From Streptomyces sp. A3M-1-3 (lineage in GTDB: Bacteria > Actinomycetota > Actinomycetes > Streptomycetales > Streptomycetaceae): DNA of 64,000 nucleotides. Position numbers and translations under genes: made by a program. Shown piece by piece: positions 62,417 through 64,000 of the stretch. The notes beneath the pieces are model-generated. The model saw only the letters and a list, made by a program, of their open reading frames with translations, ran no database searches and was not told where the DNA came from. The stretch spans positions 124,001 to 188,000 of the forward strand of contig NZ_JANAVP010000008.1 in assembly GCF_024213665.1 (NCBI RefSeq), written 5' to 3'. Each line of letters begins with the position of its first letter. Within the stretch, counting starts at the first letter, position 1.

Positions 62417-63708
62417 GCGGCGGATACGAGAACGAACGGCGCGAGAGCGAACGGCGCGAGAGCGAACGCACTTTCGCCGCGCTGCCGCCCGCGCGCGGCC
62501 GCGGCTTCGCTCAGAGCTGGTGGGGCCAGGCCTGGCTGAAGGCACTCGAAGACACGGCACTGGACAGCGAGCAGCTGAAGAGGGGCCGCAGCTACGCGCG
62601 GGAGGGCGCCGTCGGCGCGGTCTCGGTGCGGCCGGGGCGGATCACCGCGGTCGTACGGGACCGGGACCGGACCCCGCACCGCAGTGACGTCCTGCTGCAG
62701 CAGCTGACCGAGGAGGAGTGGGACCGGTTCCTCGACATGGCGGTCGACCGGGCCGGCCATATCGCGGCGCTGCTCGACCGCGAGATGCCGCCGCACCTGG
62801 TGGAGGACGCGTCGGCGGCCGGCGTCGAACTGCTGCCGGGGATCGGCGATCTGGACCCGGAGTGCGACTGCGAGGCGTGGGATCTGTGCCCGCACACCGC
62901 GGCCCTCTGCTACCAGGTGGCACGGCTGCTGGACCAGGACCCGTTCGTACTGCTGCTGATGCGCGGCCGGGGTGAGCGCGAGCTGCTCGACGAGCTCCAG
63001 CTACGGAGTGTGAAGCGGGCGGCGCGTCGGCAGCCGGAGGGGGCGCTCGGGGACGAGGACGCGCCGGAGGGCGTCTGCGCCGCGGAAGCCTTCGCGGCGC
63101 GCGCCCTCCCGCCGCTGCCCGCCCTTCCCGCTCTCCCGGATGAGCCGGGCACGCCGCCGCCGCTCGACACCGAGACGGATCCGGCACCCGGAATCGACGT
63201 GGCAGCACTGGAGTTCCTGGCCGTGGCGGCGGCCGCGACGGCGCATCGGATGCTGGCGGAGGCCATGGCGCCCGGCCATGAACGGCACCCGTCGGAGGTG
63301 GAGTTGGCGCCGGAGCAGGACGCGGTACGGCTGGCCGCGTACGGACCGGGCGGACACCTCACGGCACGGCTCGCGGCCGGCACGGGACGTGAGCGGGCCG
63401 AACTCGCCCTGGCCGTACGCGCCTGGGAGTACGGCGGCAGCGCCTCGCTCGCCGTGCTGGAGGAGGAGTGGTCCCCCGGGCCGGAGGCCATGGCCCGCGC
63501 CCGCGGGTCGCTCGACGCGGCCTGGGACGACGAACGCCCGCGGCTGCGCGCCGCGCGCAACCGCTGGACCGTGGTGGGCACCGAGACGCAGCTGCGTTAC
63601 GGCCACGACGGCCGCTGGTGGCCATACCGCAAAGAGCGCGGCCGCTGGACCCCGGCGGGCCCCGCGGACCCCGACCCAGCGGCGGCACTCGCGGTCCTGA
63701 CGGGCTAG
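62413..63708 (+). CDS. SWIM zinc-finger protein
   Basis: A 431-residue protein whose SWIM motif C-x-C-x(n)-C-x-H is clear in CDCEAWDLCPHTAALCYQVA near residues 155-170. The N-terminus starts with a short repeated ERRESER stretch and then GRGFAQSWWGQAWLKALEDT, typical of this family. The middle part is Ala-rich; the end is conserved (GTETQLRYGHDGRWWPYRKE). In actinobacteria such proteins are encoded with SNF2 helicases, as here (ATGA overlap at 62413), and may guide them to DNA. Confidence 0.87.
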   Translation: MSGGYENERRESERRESERTFAALPPARGRGFAQSWWGQAWLKALEDTALDSEQLKRGRSYAREGAVGAVSVRPGRITAVVRDRDRTPHRSDVLLQQLTEEEWDRFLDMAVDRAGHIAALLDREMPPHLVEDASAAGVELLPGIGDLDPECDCEAWDLCPHTAALCYQVARLLDQDPFVLLLMRGRGERELLDELQLRSVKRAARRQPEGALGDEDAPEGVCAAEAFAARALPPLPALPALPDEPGTPPPLDTETDPAPGIDVAALEFLAVAAAATAHRMLAEAMAPGHERHPSEVELAPEQDAVRLAAYGPGGHLTARLAAGTGRERAELALAVRAWEYGGSASLAVLEEEWSPGPEAMARARGSLDAAWDDERPRLRAARNRWTVVGTETQLRYGHDGRWWPYRKERGRWTPAGPADPDPAAALAVLTG

Positions 63709-63908
63709 CCGAGTGGGTCCGCAGTGCCATGGCCGGCCGCCGGCCGGCTGCAGGCGAGACGCCACTTTCGGCCTGGACGTGACCCAAGCCCACAGGCGGC
63801 AAGCAGGGTCGGGGCCGCTCGAGTGCGGGTTCACGCCCCGGAGGGGAACCGAAGGGGCCCACGCACTGGCCCAGGGCGCCGGGCGGCCGAAGAGGGCAGG
63901 GGCCCCCG

Positions 63909-64000
63909 TCAGGCCGGCAGGCGGATCGTGCCGTTCCACTGCGCATCGCGCCCCGGCAGGGCGGACCAACGGAGCCAGCCGGATCGCCGGCGCCGCGCAG
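63909..64000 (-). CDS. possible 3' end of a minus-strand gene
   Basis: The minus strand from the window end reads WLRWSALPGRDAQWNGTIRL, PA and stops at 63909. The codon pattern looks coding and the stop is well placed, but the piece is too short to assign. The bases 63709-63908 between it and the SWIM gene hold several GC-rich inverted repeats (for example around GGCCGGCCGCCGGCCGGC near 63733) that may terminate both convergent genes. Confidence 0.3.
   Translation of the reverse strand, partial: ARRRRSGWLRWSALPGRDAQWNGTIRLPA

Noticed and set aside
59402-62560. Minus-strand frame of 1052 codons opposite the SNF2 gene
   Set aside because: Antisense shadow of a gene with all SNF2 motifs; no ribosome binding site or domain.

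Overview
The window is about 72% GC by eye, with strong third-position G/C bias, GGAGG-type ribosome binding sites, GTG starts and many 4-base ATGA/GTGA overlaps. It carries a conservon (cvnA-D), a DUF6397 protein, MAB_1171c/DUF6545 and DUF3574 proteins and a DUF3516 helicase. This points to the chromosome of a Streptomyces or a close relative. No rRNA, tRNA or CRISPR array was seen.

Layout. 1-2.96 kb: tail of an Lrp/AsnC regulator, then a cold-adaptation block (DEAD-box RNA helicase, a small conserved protein, a CspA-type protein), with structured leaders before the helicase and csp genes. 2.96-7.3 kb: a minus-strand operon of a ComQ-like isoprenoid-synthase-fold protein (visibly lower GC), an ImmA/IrrE metallopeptidase, a DUF6545 membrane protein, a TPR-like protein and a secreted DUF3574 protein. 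7.5-14 kb: YjbQ, a broken LysR gene, a three-gene set that fits the L-pipecolate/lysine route to 2-hydroxyglutarate (FAD oxidase, HglS, ALDH7), a flavin monooxygenase and an MltG remnant. 14.1-28.4 kb: a MarR-controlled ABC exporter, a secreted PNGase A-like protein, a two-subunit ABC exporter with one dead ATP site, a YdjM-type membrane protein, a DUF3516 helicase, TesB, a PucR-type regulator and a 54-residue small membrane protein.

28.5-40.3 kb: a tightly coupled envelope-glycan operon: DUF3068, GT4, methyltransferase, a giant AftD-like arabinofuranosyltransferase, condensation-domain acyltransferase, second methyltransferase, EamA-like transporter, Trm112-like protein and a frameshifted FkbM methyltransferase. 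40.3-48.3 kb: YchJ, DUF6397, a solo roadblock protein, a PPOX protein, the conservon cvnABCD, an MHYT protein and a methyltransferase.

48.3-55.75 kb is a nest of insertions. An MpaB/DUF2236 oxygenase gene is split into two same-strand halves about 6.8 kb apart. Between them lie an integrase remnant, decayed ISL3-type sequence with 82-bp inverted ends, an aldo/keto reductase tail, and a P-loop kinase gene. That kinase is itself split by a 4.0-kb cassette (UvrA/DrrC-like ABC protein, VOC protein, AraC regulator) edged by short inverted and direct repeats. 55.8-64 kb: small conserved proteins, a MOSC protein, a fatty acid desaturase that has lost its third histidine box, and a SNF2 helicase coupled to a SWIM zinc-finger protein. 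The most novel-looking items are the ComQ-like/ImmA/DUF6545/TPR operon, the transposon-like resistance cassette inside the kinase gene, the helicase leader hairpin that covers its own ribosome binding site, and the asymmetric ABC exporter.
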